Under the pieces are notes generated by a model. That model did not search any database, was not told the DNA's origin, and worked only from the letters and a program-made list of their open reading frames with translations. The position numbers were made by a program, and so were the translations under genes. Below, piece by piece: positions 63,633 through 64,000 of a DNA stretch of 64,000 nt; position 1 is the stretch's first letter; each line of letters starts with the position of its first letter. This DNA comes from Carboxylicivirga mesophila. Its GTDB lineage: Bacteria; Bacteroidota; Bacteroidia; Bacteroidales; Marinilabiliaceae. The stretch covers positions 1 through 64,000 of the forward strand of contig NZ_JAGUCN010000030.1 in NCBI RefSeq assembly GCF_018271975.1. Direction: 5' to 3'.

Positions 63633-63819
63633 ATACGACAAGGCAATGTCATTAAGTTAGGAGTCTCCCTCATACTCACCCTTTGCTTCCCTAAAGGGAA
63701 CAGCGCGCGGGGTAAGCCCCTTTAGAGCTTGTCCCGACCTTTCGGGAGGTTTGGGGTAGTATCTGGAGGTGTTTAACGGTACGAAAAACCCTTAGCTTAA
63801 TGACATTGATACGACAAGG
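63633..63819. mobile_element. MITE-like element with terminal inverted repeats and flanking direct repeats
   Basis: AATGTCATTAAG (63645-63656) and CTTAATGACATT (63796-63807) are perfect 12-bp inverted repeats, extended inward by TTAGG against CTAAGG. Each is flanked, one base outside, by the 11-bp direct repeat ATACGACAAGG (63633-63643 and 63809-63819). The interior is non-coding and GC-rich with short hairpins. The layout is that of a short non-autonomous element with a duplicated target. Confidence 0.6.
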
Positions 63820-64000
63820 GGGCGTCCTGAGAAGCAAAAAAGATAACAACAAACTTATCATTCGTAATCGATTACCTCACCTCAATCCTCTCCTTTAAGG
63901 AGAGGAAGCCCTGATTTAATAATATTGCTCTATATGAGAGTGAGTTGTCTTTCTGAGTGAGGTACCTTCTCCTGGATGAGGATTTATTCCGCCAAAGCGG
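63820..64000. other. Terminal non-coding region of the window
   Basis: No coding potential is seen from the end of the MITE-like element to the window end. It contains repeat copy 2 (listed separately), which continues past the window edge. Confidence 0.5.
63874..64000 (+). repeat. Dispersed intergenic repeat, copy 2 (cut by the window end)
   Basis: It starts ACCTCACCTCAATCCTCTCC, has the perfect hairpin CCTCTCCTT-t-AAGGAGAGG, then a middle unlike copy 1, then ACCTTCTCC and GAGGATTTATTCCGCCAAAG at the edge. Both conserved ends match the minus strand of 33704-33848. Confidence 0.75.

Overview
The window looks like the chromosome of a Bacteroidota bacterium. It is probably a marine or gut-type Bacteroidia or Cytophagia relative, for example from the Marinilabiliales, but the sequence alone does not settle the order. 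Supporting signs are a SusC/SusD outer-membrane pair controlled by an ECF sigma factor and FecR anti-sigma factor, two proteins with type IX secretion (T9SS) C-terminal sorting domains, SprB repeats, BACON domains, many lipoproteins with acidic residues just after the lipobox Cys, DUF4369-TlpA and LytTR proteins, and Bacteroidota-type -7 promoter boxes (TAnnTTTG) in place of sigma70 boxes. No rRNA, tRNA, CRISPR array or intact transposase gene was seen.

Layout: 0.1-2.4 kb holds bifunctional ftcD (histidine to folate one-carbon metabolism) and a small secreted protein. 2.5-11.2 kb is a complete minus-strand uptake locus in the order sigma, fecR, susC, susD, tlpA. 11.6-19.8 kb holds a SprB-repeat T9SS adhesin behind a perfect FNR-type box, then two DUF3857 proteins (one with a transglutaminase triad, one without), a lipoprotein and a beta-barrel. 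20-25 kb holds a GH20 hexosaminidase lipoprotein, asnA and an M64 metallopeptidase that seems to lack an internal block. 25.1-31.8 kb is a tightly packed gene string: GH43-like lipoprotein, esterase, deiodinase-like protein, unknown secreted protein, SanA, PD40 lipoprotein and PfkB kinase.

31.8-39.2 kb is a rearranged, repeat-rich stretch. It holds a decayed duplicate of the DUF4382 gene's 3' part, three 22-bp phased palindromic repeats upstream of a YqhD-type alcohol dehydrogenase, a MITE-like element, an SDR gene, an AraC regulator, the intact DUF4382 lipoprotein, a His-rich barrel protein, and a divergent Crp/Fnr - OsmC pair with a 16-bp palindrome between them. 39.3-51.6 kb is a run of mostly small membrane and envelope genes: BACON/propeller lipoprotein, DUF4234-like, BI-1, SIMPL, YcxB-like, POT-like transporter, GNAT, DUF2200, porin-like, SMR and unknowns. 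51.8-56.9 kb has a lipoprotein-type KatG and a LysR-YeiH-TauE sulfur-anion module. 57-63.6 kb has a DUF4440 lipoprotein, DJ-1, SDR, a T9SS Kelch protein, and a divergent membrane LytTR / ExbB-like pair. The last 400 bp are repeats.

Most of the gene content is ordinary envelope biology. The less ordinary signals are the palindromic and repeat elements, the gene remnant, and several proteins that keep a fold but have lost or altered hallmark residues. I found no clearly new multi-gene defence or mobile system.
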